A stretch of DNA of 27,059 nt, taken from contig DGVT01000018.1 of the NCBI GenBank assembly GCA_002395965.1, positions 1-27,059 of the forward strand, given 5' to 3'. Origin of the DNA: Porphyromonadaceae bacterium UBA4277 (GTDB lineage Bacteria; Bacteroidota; Bacteroidia; Bacteroidales; Muribaculaceae). Below the pieces are notes generated by a model. It was not told the origin of the DNA. It saw only the letters and a list, made by a program, of their open reading frames with translations, and ran no database searches. The first letter of the stretch is position 1; the number at the start of each line of letters is the position of its first letter. A program made the translations under genes and the position numbers. Shown one piece after another: positions 7,819 to 15,966 of the stretch.

Positions 7819-7826
7819 TAAATTTG
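7819..7826 (+). promoter_or_regulatory. Probable -7 box for the 7855 operon
   Basis: TAAATTTG matches TAnnTTTG 29 nt before the ATG at 7855. No good TTTG lies at the expected -33 distance, so the promoter is weaker than the others or may be activator-dependent. Confidence 0.4.
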
Positions 7827-7854
7827 TGAGCTGAAACAAAAACCGACTAAAGAT

Positions 7855-8742
7855 ATGAGAATACTTTTAATGCTGCTGATGTGTGCTGCGTGTATGGCCG
7901 CGCCAGCTCAGCAAGTGCGAGTTGAACAGCGCCAGCGCGTGCTGCCGTGGCTTGAAGAGCCTGCCTACAGGCCCGTGCTTAATGCCACAGGTGATAAGTT
8001 GCTCTTTACCGATGCCGATGCATCGCACCTGAAGCTATATGACTTTACCACCGGCGATGTGGTGACCGTGAGCGAAGAACCCGGCTCGGGAGGGGATGCT
8101 TTTTTTGAAGGTGACGAGAGGGTGTATTACGTTACCAGTCGCCGCGATGAACGCAATCTCGTGTTCCGCACAGGGCATTGCTATGACCTGAAGAGCAAAG
8201 CCGGCCGCGTGGTGCTGCCTCCGCAGCATGGTGCTGTGCATGCCGTGAAGGCAATCTCGGGTGCAGGACTGAAGAGCGATGCCGGCATGTATCGCGCTGC
8301 TGCCACATCGCGTGCAGCGGTATATACCCAAGACTGCGAGGTGGTGGTGCTCACCGGCAGAACAGAGCGCCGCTTCACGCCCATCGCCGGTTCGGCAGGC
8401 TACTTGTGGCCGTCGCTATCGCCCGATGGACAAAGGATTGCATTTGTTGCTGCCGGGCAAGGCATCGTGATTATTGACCTGAACGGGAAAATACTTGCGC
8501 AGCTTGGTAATTATGAGATGCCGTCGTGGCTGAACGACGACTATGTGGTTGCCCAGCATGCAACCGACGACGGCCACCAGTTCACCTCGTCGCAGATAGT
8601 GCTGCTCAAGGCCGACGGCACCTGGAGCACGGCTCTCACGTCGCCCTCGTCGATGACCATGCAGCCCACGGCGGCCAACGGACGCGTAGTCTATACAAGC
8701 ATCGACGGTAAGCTCTACCGCATGGACCTGAACATTGAATAA
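7855..8742 (+). CDS. Exported TolB/PD40-like beta-propeller protein
   Basis: A 295-aa protein with an N-terminal signal peptide (MRILLMLLMCAACMAAPAQQ, cleavage probably after AQ or ending around residue 19). The mature part has short propeller-like repeats such as RPVLNATGDKLLFTDAD and the PD40 signature WPSLSPDGQRIAFVA (about 182-196), found in TolB-like and dipeptidyl-peptidase N-terminal propellers. No catalytic domain follows, so it is probably a binding or scaffold protein of the periplasm or outer surface. It ends in tandem stops (TAATAA context) 21 nt before the amidase ATG, so the two are probably co-transcribed and may act together at the cell wall. The exact function is not recognised. 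Confidence 0.75.
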   Translation: MRILLMLLMCAACMAAPAQQVRVEQRQRVLPWLEEPAYRPVLNATGDKLLFTDADASHLKLYDFTTGDVVTVSEEPGSGGDAFFEGDERVYYVTSRRDERNLVFRTGHCYDLKSKAGRVVLPPQHGAVHAVKAISGAGLKSDAGMYRAAATSRAAVYTQDCEVVVLTGRTERRFTPIAGSAGYLWPSLSPDGQRIAFVAAGQGIVIIDLNGKILAQLGNYEMPSWLNDDYVVAQHATDDGHQFTSSQIVLLKADGTWSTALTSPSSMTMQPTAANGRVVYTSIDGKLYRMDLNIE

Positions 8743-8763
8743 TAATGAAAAAGTGTGACAACG

Positions 8764-11190
8764 ATGATACACAGACATATAATAATAGGTGTGCTTGCCG
8801 GCATTTCGGTAATGGCCGGTATGGCAGTCAGTGCGCAAGTGCCGCACGTCTATATTAATCCGGGCCATGGCGGTCATGGCAGCGACGACCGCAATATTGT
8901 GGTGCCGCCCTTTGCCGCCGGCGATACGGCAGGGTTCTGGGAGTCGAACTCTAATCTGAAGAAGGGATTTGCCGTGCAGGAAATCTTGCGCAAAAAGGGG
9001 TACCGCACCACAATTTCGCGCATCAGGAATGAGGAAGCCAACGACCTGTACCTGTCAACAATAGTTGCCTTGAGCAATGCCAGCGGTGCCGATGTGTTCT
9101 ATTCAATACACAGTAATGCCGTGGGCTATGGCGAGAGCAACCGCTATAACTATCCCTTAGGAATTTATCGAGGCTATACCGGCCAGCCACAGGTGCCGGG
9201 AAGCGATAAACTGGCCTCAGACTTGGGTACGTTCCTGATCGAGAATAAATCCACCGTGTGGTCAAATGGAGGTAGCTATGCTCTTGTGGGCGACTGGACA
9301 TTTCGGTCCGACTGGGGCACTCAGGGCTATGGCGTGCTACGAGGCAATAACGTGGTGTCGATGCTCAGCGAGGGCTCCCATCATGATTATTACCCCGAGA
9401 CCTATCGTCTTCTCAACGATGACTATTGCTGGGTCGAAGGATGGAATATCTCGCTCGGGGCCGACCGATATTTCGGCCGGAGCGACCGCTTTGACTACGG
9501 CATTATAACCGGAAACATACGCGACGACCGAATGGAGCGTGAGGCCACCTATATCATGAACGGCGACGACCGCCGCAGGCCGGTAAACAATGCAACCGTC
9601 AGATTGCTTGACGATGCCGGCAACGAGCTGGACGTGACCCACACCGACAATCTGGAAAATGGCATCTATCTGTTCAAGTATGTGCAACCGGGTAACTATA
9701 ATGTTGAAGTGAGCGAAGGCGAGCATTTCACGATGACCAAACCGGTGACCGTGACAGCCAACCTGCCTTCGTATTGTAACTTCGACCTAAAGCGTGTGCG
9801 CGACACTGCTCCCGAAGTCGTGGACTACTCTCCGCAGTGGGCTGCCGGCGACGACCCAATGCCGTGTAACAGCCCCATTGTGTTGCAGTTCAACTGGGAC
9901 ATGGATGTGGAAAGTGTGGAGGACGCCTTCTCCATTTCGCCGGCCGTGGATGGTAAAATCACTTGGGAGGATTCGAATTACCGCATGCGGTTTGTGCCCG
10001 ACGACGCATTTGATGTTAACACACATTATACTGTCACGTTGCGCCGCTCGGCCAGGCATGGCGGCGGCATGCAAATGAACGAAGACTTCGTTTTCGGCTT
10101 CACAACCCAGGAGCGCAATCACCTTGAGGTCTTGGCCTTCTTCCCGCAGGCTGATGCTGCCGTGCATTTTGCAAAACCTATAATAGAATTCCGTGCCGAT
10201 TCGATTCTCAATACTGCCGGCTTATTTTCCAAGATAAGGGTACTTGACAAAGATGGCAACGAAATGTCGAGGTTAAATCGTTCAATTAAATTCAATAAAC
10301 GCGGCGATGTCTATGGCTACATACGTCTGCCGCTGGCCGGCAACCTGAATGTGGGAGAACAATATGTCCTGCAGATTGACCGCGATGTTGCCGATAATGC
10401 CGGCTTGCACTTGCCGTCGGCCATTGAGGTCGGTTTCAATGCTGTGGATGCCGGAGCGATGACGCCGCGCGAGAAGGTGCTGCTCAATGTTGAGCGCACC
10501 GGCGAGCCTGCCCTCGACGCAAATGATGACCGTGTCGCATTGTCATCATCCGCGACGGCTTTGTTCGGCGCAGCTTCGGCCTCGATAGGCTATGATTTTT
10601 CGAGTGTAAGCGACGACCCGGTAGAAGTCACATTTGTTAACCGGCCGCTTGTGCAACTTGGCGACACAGTTGCTTTTCACATTAACGGCGACATGAGCTT
10701 CAACTCGCTGGCAGCCGTGCTCGTGCCCGAAGGCGGTGATGGTGCTGCAGCCATCGAGCTTCAGCTCGACGAAATCAGCTTTCATGGCTGGAAGAGCATC
10801 CCTGTGATTGTGGGCAGAGTGGGGAAGTATTACCTGCATGGGTTAAAGCTGTATCATCCGAGCTCAGACGCTCGCAAGGCAAAGCAGGGCATTACGGGCA
10901 CGTTGCTTATCGACGACGTGACGGTGCGGGAAACCGATGGCCGGATGTCGGCCATCGACGAGCTTACGCTCACCGGCGTTACCGTGAGCCCTAATCCTGC
11001 AAGCGAATATGTCGTGGCCAGCGCTCCGGCCTATATAACTGCAGTGGAGCTGATTGATGCGCGAGGAGTGACCGTTGCCCGTAATAAGGCTAATTACATC
11101 AATGTGAGCAATGTCCCGAGCGGCGTGTATGTTATGCGCGTGTATGTGGGCGGGCTTGTGTCGGCGCACAAGGTGATTGTGAACCATTAG
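8764..11190 (+). CDS. Secreted N-acetylmuramoyl-L-alanine amidase with Ig-like domains and T9SS sorting domain
   Basis: An 808-aa exported protein. A signal peptide (about 1-24, ending SAQ) precedes an Amidase_3-type catalytic domain (about 28-235). Zinc-ligand candidates are His35 (GHGG), Glu60 (WESNSN) and His116 (SIHSNA), with catalytic Glu203 in SEGSHHD. Then follow a carboxypeptidase-regulatory/SpaA-like beta-sandwich (about 262-340), two Big_5-like Ig domains (about 349-560), a beta-rich module, and a C-terminal type IX secretion sorting domain (about 733-808, with VSPNPASEY and the end GLVSAHKVIVNH). A GTG at 8755 could extend the N-terminus by three codons; I prefer the ATG at 8764 for the cleaner signal peptide. 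It probably hydrolyses peptidoglycan outside the cell or at the surface, either its own or a competitor's. Confidence 0.88.
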   Translation: MIHRHIIIGVLAGISVMAGMAVSAQVPHVYINPGHGGHGSDDRNIVVPPFAAGDTAGFWESNSNLKKGFAVQEILRKKGYRTTISRIRNEEANDLYLSTIVALSNASGADVFYSIHSNAVGYGESNRYNYPLGIYRGYTGQPQVPGSDKLASDLGTFLIENKSTVWSNGGSYALVGDWTFRSDWGTQGYGVLRGNNVVSMLSEGSHHDYYPETYRLLNDDYCWVEGWNISLGADRYFGRSDRFDYGIITGNIRDDRMEREATYIMNGDDRRRPVNNATVRLLDDAGNELDVTHTDNLENGIYLFKYVQPGNYNVEVSEGEHFTMTKPVTVTANLPSYCNFDLKRVRDTAPEVVDYSPQWAAGDDPMPCNSPIVLQFNWDMDVESVEDAFSISPAVDGKITWEDSNYRMRFVPDDAFDVNTHYTVTLRRSARHGGGMQMNEDFVFGFTTQERNHLEVLAFFPQADAAVHFAKPIIEFRADSILNTAGLFSKIRVLDKDGNEMSRLNRSIKFNKRGDVYGYIRLPLAGNLNVGEQYVLQIDRDVADNAGLHLPSAIEVGFNAVDAGAMTPREKVLLNVERTGEPALDANDDRVALSSSATALFGAASASIGYDFSSVSDDPVEVTFVNRPLVQLGDTVAFHINGDMSFNSLAAVLVPEGGDGAAAIELQLDEISFHGWKSIPVIVGRVGKYYLHGLKLYHPSSDARKAKQGITGTLLIDDVTVRETDGRMSAIDELTLTGVTVSPNPASEYVVASAPAYITAVELIDARGVTVARNKANYINVSNVPSGVYVMRVYVGGLVSAHKVIVNH

Positions 11191-11331
11191 TGCCCACCTT
11201 AATTTTCATCACAAGTAATTGCACAGAAGCTTCAAGCATTCTAATTGCTTTGAATAGTCTTTATGTGAAATTGTGTGATTGTGAGTTAATTTCTGGAAAA
11301 ATATGCTGAATTGTCGGTGCGTTTTCATCGG

Positions 11332-11412
11332 GGTGTAAATATTAATACTTAATTTTGTTGCGGTTATTTGAATATAATTGTGATAATATTAAGAAATTAG
11401 TATATTTACACC
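11332..11412. promoter_or_regulatory. Inverted repeat upstream of BadF-family gene
   Basis: GGTGTAAATAT (11332-11342) is repeated in inverse orientation as ATATTTACACC (11402-11412). The second arm overlaps the best -7-like box (TATATTTA, 11401-11408) 18 nt before the ATG at 11430. It could be a paired operator. The region is AT-rich, so chance is possible. The rest of 11191-11429 shows no gene and no convincing terminator. Confidence 0.25.
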
Positions 11413-11429
11413 TTTGTTAACTATTGAAA

Positions 11430-12293
11430 ATGTCACTACCAGTCCAAACACCAATCAATGTTATAGTCGAGAGCAGTTCGACACGCACCGAGTGGAGTCT
11501 TGTTCAAGGAGATGAAGTGCTTGAGCATGATTTCACGCAAGGATTGAACCCGTTTTTCATGACGCGCCGCGACATAAGCCATATAATACGTTTAGAGCTT
11601 CCTAAGGCATTCTTCAAGCGTCGTTGGAATCAGGTGTTTTTTTATGGTGCGGGGTGTTCTAACCCTGAAAAGATAAAGATCGTAGAGTCGTCGTTGGTGG
11701 CTCAGTTCAAAACTCCGGTGCAGGTGATGAGCGACCTGATGGGGGCAGCCCGCGGCTTGCTGGTGCATGAGCCTGGCTTGGCCTGCATCTTGGGCACCGG
11801 CTCTAATTCATGCCTCTACGATGGCAAGGAAATAACCAAGAATGTGCGTTCGCTGGGCTTCATACTCGGCGATGAAGGCAGTGGTGCAGCGCTGGGACGT
11901 TTGTTTCTCGGCGATGCAATGAAGGGGATTGCCCCACGCGGCCTTGTAGATGATTTCTTGGAAAAATTCAAAGTCACTGTCGATGATGTGATGGACGCTG
12001 TGTATAATAATGCTTATGCCAACCGCAATCTCAGCACCTATGCGTTCTTCCTTGCCGACTACCTTAACAATGAATATGTGCATGATCTCATATTCAATGA
12101 GTTTGTCAGGTTTTTTGAGCGCAATGTGTGCAGGTATGACGATTATCAAAAGTATCCGCTTGCGTTCGTTGGCTCGGTTGCGACCAAGTTCAGCGATATT
12201 CTGCTTGAGGTTGCCGCACGCTTTGAAGTGGTAGTGCAGAAGATTGTGCGCCAGTCGATGCCGGGGCTGGTAACGTTTCATGCATCTGAATAA
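11430..12293 (+). CDS. BadF/BadG/BcrA/BcrD-family ATPase (N-acetylglucosamine-kinase-like)
   Basis: A 287-aa actin-fold kinase of the family that includes eukaryotic-type N-acetylglucosamine kinase. Visible: a degenerate PHOSPHATE-1 region (VESSSTRTEWSLV, 13-25), Asp102 in SDLMGAARG (candidate catalytic base), the PHOSPHATE-2 loop LGTGSNS (121-127) and the adenosine-side GDEGSGAALG (147-156). The family is widespread in Bacteroidales as a stand-alone protein of about 280 aa, probably phosphorylating a hexosamine or similar sugar; the substrate is inferred from the family. I moved the start from the TTG at 11424 to the ATG at 11430. It is monocistronic, ending in the terminator at 12339-12377. 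Confidence 0.82.
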   Translation: MSLPVQTPINVIVESSSTRTEWSLVQGDEVLEHDFTQGLNPFFMTRRDISHIIRLELPKAFFKRRWNQVFFYGAGCSNPEKIKIVESSLVAQFKTPVQVMSDLMGAARGLLVHEPGLACILGTGSNSCLYDGKEITKNVRSLGFILGDEGSGAALGRLFLGDAMKGIAPRGLVDDFLEKFKVTVDDVMDAVYNNAYANRNLSTYAFFLADYLNNEYVHDLIFNEFVRFFERNVCRYDDYQKYPLAFVGSVATKFSDILLEVAARFEVVVQKIVRQSMPGLVTFHASE

Positions 12294-12338
12294 CCTTAGT
12301 GGGATTATTACAGTTCCAAACATTATACTTTGTAAAAC

Positions 12339-12377
12339 GTAAAAAGCGTGCAGGAAAGTTTCCCGCACGCTTTTTAC
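12339..12377. terminator. Bidirectional intrinsic terminator
   Basis: GTAAAAAGCGTGC (12339-12351) pairs exactly with GCACGCTTTTTAC (12365-12377); an inner GGAAA/TTTCC adds stem. It lies between the convergent BadF-family gene (+) and the beta-helix protein gene (-). Confidence 0.9.
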
Positions 12378-12395
12378 ATCGTGTGTGCCATCATG

Positions 12396-15300
12396 TTAGC
12401 TGGCTGTGAAGCTCGTGAAGCTTGATTGCGAGCCTTGTGGAGTTCCACCGATATACACTCCGTGCCATGACATGGTTGCGCCAGTGGGGGCGCTGGTGCT
12501 ATACTTGATGTTATAGCTGCTTCCCTTGGTCATGCCCTTGCAGGTGAACAGCGACAGACTGCTTGACAGACCTGCTTCCATGCTATAGGTGAAGCCCATG
12601 CTTGTGGTGCCGTTGTAGAAGGTGTAATAGCGTCCGGTAGAGTAGCTCAGCGAACTTGTGCTCAGGTAGTAGCCTTGTGTCGCACTGCCAATGCCGCTGC
12701 TGCCTCCCATGCCGCCACCGCCTTGATTGGCGCCGGCACTCACGGCATAGCCGTTACCGGTGATGGTGATGTAGCTGTTGTTGTCGCAGTCCAAACCTTC
12801 TTCAGGAGCGCCTTTGCTGGTATATGCTACTATGCAACCGTTACCAATCTCAATGGCTCCGCTGCGGCCATAGTTGCTGTCAACGGCGTCGTTGCCGTTA
12901 GAGAAGACTACTGTCAGTCCGCCTAAGAATCTGATGGCTCCGTCACTGTTCATACCGTCGTCGTATGCCTTATAGTAGTGCATGCCGCCGTTAATGATGA
13001 TGCTGGTCTCCGACTCGATGCCTTCGGCGCCATTGGTTGCTGTGCTCACCTCGCTTGTGCCGCCATTGATGGTGATTGTGCCGAGCACCTTGATGCCCTT
13101 GGCGCTACCCGAGACACCGCCACCGCCACCGGGTGCCCAGCCGCCACTGCTGCTGGTGCCGGCTGCGCTGCCGGTTGTGGTCACCACCAGTGCGGTGCCT
13201 GTGCCGTCGCTGTTGCCCTGAACGTAGTTGCCATTCACCTTGATGCCCTTGCCGCCGGTGCCGGTCATGTGTATGGTTACGGTACCGCCCAGCAGGTTGA
13301 TGTTGCCATCGGTCTTGATGCCTTTGGCTGTGTAGTAGTCACCACTGGTGCCGGCTGCTTGTGCACCGCCATTGTTGTTGATGGTGATTGTACCGCCGTT
13401 GACGGTGACGTTGGTCGTAGAGATGCCCTTGCCGGCAGTGCCGCTTGAGGTGATCTTGAGTTCGCCGCCGTTCATCACGAAATCGACGGCCTTAATGCCA
13501 CTGCTGTAGCTGGCATCGCTGTTGATAACCTTCATTGCACCGCTGGGCTTGAGGGTGATGTCGCCGCCGTTGATAGTGCAGGTGGCTTTGCTCTTGATGC
13601 TCTTGCTCATCTCGCCGCTGTTTTCCACTATTATGGTGCCGCCGTCGATGGTCAGGTTGCCGTCGGCCTTCAGTCCGGCTGCATTGTAGCTCGTGCCGTT
13701 CTCCTCGCTCTGGTCGCTTGTGCCTCCATAGGTGGCGGTCACGTTCGACAGTGTATAGGTGCGGGTAGTTCCGCTGGTGGAGTAACCGCCAATCAGGTAG
13801 TAGATGTCTTCGCCTGAAGTGGGACCTGAGAATGTAGCTGACTGTATGGTGTAGGACGTACCTCCGCCCCAGCCGCCCCAGCCGCCACCGCTGGTGTAGT
13901 TGTCGCTCTTGAAGTAATAGGTGCCACTGTCGGCAGTGCCGAAGTCATAGTAGTAGAACGTGAGCGTTGAGTAGCCCGATGACTTGGTTACCGTGTTGCC
14001 GGTGATGTTAGCCACCAGTGTGCCATCGCTCTTGTAGAGGTACATGTTGCTCCATGCGTTGCTTCCTCCGGCACCTGGGTAGCCGCCGCTTCCTCCGGTG
14101 GGCTTGGCAACATATATTCTGTAGCTCTTAGTGGTTTCGCCGGGTTCGGTGCCGCTTGCCTCGGCAGTACCGCCTATGCCGTTGGCCTTGACGTTGACCA
14201 CGGTGGTTCCGGCAGTCTCGTCGATGGTGAGGTTGCCGTCGGCGCTGAGTCCCTTGCCGCCGTTGGCAGTGTTGTTGATGGTGATGCTGCCACCGGTGAC
14301 GTTGATGTCGCCGCCAGCTTTCACGCCTGTGCTATAGCTCAAACTGCTGCCGCTGGTGTCGAGGGCGCCAGTCTGGGTTATTGTAATTGTGCCACCGCTG
14401 ATGTTGACATCTTCTTCGGCCTTTATACCCTTAACGCCTGCGCCTGTTGTGGTGACGTTGAGTGTGCCGCCTGCAATGGTAATGGTGCCGGTGTTTTCGG
14501 TGTCTTCAATGATGTTGCCGTCGTCATCGGTTTCAAAGCTCACTTGAATGCCGTCGTCGCCAACGTTTTTAACGATAATATTACCTCCGTTTTGCTTGAG
14601 ATACTGGTTGATGTTGAATCCATCGCCCACGGCTTTCAGGATGTTGATTGTGCCGCCGAAGGTCTTCTTCACTTCCACATATTCCTTGCCCCAGAATCCA
14701 TGGGCTGTGTTGCCGGTGATGTTGAGTGTTCCGTTGCCCTTGAACTCGGTGTGTCCCTTGATGGCAAAACAAGCCTTTTGAGTACCGTTAGAACCATCTA
14801 CAAGGCTGTTTGTCGTGCCGTCCACCACCTGCACCTCGATGCGCTTTCCGTCGCGGATGTTGATGGCAGCACTGTCGGGGTTGGTGAGTGTGAGGCCGTT
14901 GAGATACATGGTCATCTTGTAGCTGCCGTCCATATAGAACGAGCCGTTGTCGGATGTGCCCTGCAGCGAGTAGAAAGCCTCGGTAGCCATCGTGGCATCT
15001 TGTAGCAGGCACACGTGGGCGCCGTTCACGCTGCCGGTGATGTGTGATGCAATGTTACCGGCCACTATCACGTCGGCTATGGTGGCGTTGTAGGTCACGT
15101 CGATGTTATTGTCGGTCCATTCCTCGTTGTTAACGTAGATTTGGTCGATGTCGCTGATGTTGAACACCTTGTCCTGCACGGTGAGAGTGGTGCCGTCGGT
15201 GTAGGGCATCTGGCCGAGCTGGCTGGTGGTGAATGCCCACTTGATGAGTCCGGTAACCACCCACATGGTCTGCGAGTCGCTGCCCTGTGCGTGACGAGGT

Positions 15301-15734
15301 GCATTGGCAGTGGTGAGGATGATGTTGATGATTGTGTTAACGTCGTCCACATCCACTAAGCCCGATGAGTCAACGTCGGAAATACCAGGGTAGTCCGACT
15401 GGCTTTTTTTCTGGAGAATGATGTTGATGACCGCATTCACATCGTCGATATCGACAACGCCGTCACCGGTGACGTCGCCGGTGGGGTAGGTGGTCTCGCC
15501 ACCGCCGCTCTGTGTGTCGGTGAACTCCATGTAGTTCATCGTGGCTAATGGAATGGTAATTGATTCACTTGATGATGTCGCGACAAGGTTGCTACCCGAG
15601 AAGACTATCGTCAGTCCGCTGGTAGAAATCGTCTTGTCGGCCGAAGTTGCTGATAGTTTCAAGTAGTTAAAACTATCGGCAGCCATGCACAATGTTACAA
15701 GCATTGCAGCTCCGATAAGAAAAAACCTTTTCAT
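12396..15734 (-). CDS. Large exported beta-helix carbohydrate-binding protein with dockerin-like domain (Cthe_2159/DUF4353-like)
   Basis: A 1112-aa protein with a signal peptide (about 1-19). Residues 20-75 form a short beta domain common in Bacteroidales surface proteins. Residues 86-140 hold two dockerin-type Ca-binding repeats (GDVTGDGVVDIDDVNAVINII and SDVDSSGLVDVDDVNTIINII). From about 200 onward run many degenerate repeats of the form KGIKAxGDINIxGGTITI, the right-handed beta-helix pattern of Cthe_2159-type proteins, which bind acidic polysaccharides and cellulose. Gly/Ser/Trp-rich loops interrupt the helix (for example around 615 and 870). No catalytic motif and no clear T9SS domain were seen. 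It is probably a surface-exposed polysaccharide-binding protein. The gene is monocistronic. Confidence 0.82.
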   Translation of the reverse strand: MKRFFLIGAAMLVTLCMAADSFNYLKLSATSADKTISTSGLTIVFSGSNLVATSSSESITIPLATMNYMEFTDTQSGGGETTYPTGDVTGDGVVDIDDVNAVINIILQKKSQSDYPGISDVDSSGLVDVDDVNTIINIILTTANAPRHAQGSDSQTMWVVTGLIKWAFTTSQLGQMPYTDGTTLTVQDKVFNISDIDQIYVNNEEWTDNNIDVTYNATIADVIVAGNIASHITGSVNGAHVCLLQDATMATEAFYSLQGTSDNGSFYMDGSYKMTMYLNGLTLTNPDSAAINIRDGKRIEVQVVDGTTNSLVDGSNGTQKACFAIKGHTEFKGNGTLNITGNTAHGFWGKEYVEVKKTFGGTINILKAVGDGFNINQYLKQNGGNIIVKNVGDDGIQVSFETDDDGNIIEDTENTGTITIAGGTLNVTTTGAGVKGIKAEEDVNISGGTITITQTGALDTSGSSLSYSTGVKAGGDINVTGGSITINNTANGGKGLSADGNLTIDETAGTTVVNVKANGIGGTAEASGTEPGETTKSYRIYVAKPTGGSGGYPGAGGSNAWSNMYLYKSDGTLVANITGNTVTKSSGYSTLTFYYYDFGTADSGTYYFKSDNYTSGGGWGGWGGGTSYTIQSATFSGPTSGEDIYYLIGGYSTSGTTRTYTLSNVTATYGGTSDQSEENGTSYNAAGLKADGNLTIDGGTIIVENSGEMSKSIKSKATCTINGGDITLKPSGAMKVINSDASYSSGIKAVDFVMNGGELKITSSGTAGKGISTTNVTVNGGTITINNNGGAQAAGTSGDYYTAKGIKTDGNINLLGGTVTIHMTGTGGKGIKVNGNYVQGNSDGTGTALVVTTTGSAAGTSSSGGWAPGGGGGVSGSAKGIKVLGTITINGGTSEVSTATNGAEGIESETSIIINGGMHYYKAYDDGMNSDGAIRFLGGLTVVFSNGNDAVDSNYGRSGAIEIGNGCIVAYTSKGAPEEGLDCDNNSYITITGNGYAVSAGANQGGGGMGGSSGIGSATQGYYLSTSSLSYSTGRYYTFYNGTTSMGFTYSMEAGLSSSLSLFTCKGMTKGSSYNIKYSTSAPTGATMSWHGVYIGGTPQGSQSSFTSFTAS

Positions 15735-15790
15735 AATTAAATCGTTGATATTTAGAAGTTAAAATATTGTTGTCACATAATTGTAATGTG

Positions 15791-15821
15791 CAAATTTACT
15801 GACAATTTTATTCCGAGCAAC
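15791..15821 (-). promoter_or_regulatory. Promoter of the beta-helix protein gene
   Basis: On the minus strand: GTTG (15821-15818), 19 nt, TAAATTTG (15798-15791). The -7 box is perfect and the -33 box is off by one base. It lies 57 nt before the ATG at 15734. Confidence 0.5.
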
Positions 15822-15860
15822 TTATTTTCAGTAGATGTGGTAATTTCTTCAATAAAACAA

Positions 15861-15898
15861 AATATATAGCGTGCCACATTGTGTGCACGCTATATATT
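15861..15898 (-). terminator. Intrinsic terminator of the protease gene
   Basis: AATATATAGCGTGC (15861-15874) pairs with GCACGCTATATATT (15885-15898), with a 10-nt loop. On the minus strand it is followed by TTGTTTTATTG. It lies 69 nt after the HtrA stop codon. Confidence 0.8.
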
Positions 15899-15966
15899 AG
15901 TGGTGTTTACTCGCTGCAGAGTCGTTATTTGTAGTGCGTATAATTTACAATAAGTATGCTGCGGGC

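Noticed and set aside
12975..14340. Gly-rich repeated DNA inside the beta-helix gene as a mobile or variable DNA repeat
   Set aside because: The repetition is degenerate at the DNA level and follows the protein beta-helix periodicity; it is structural protein repetition.
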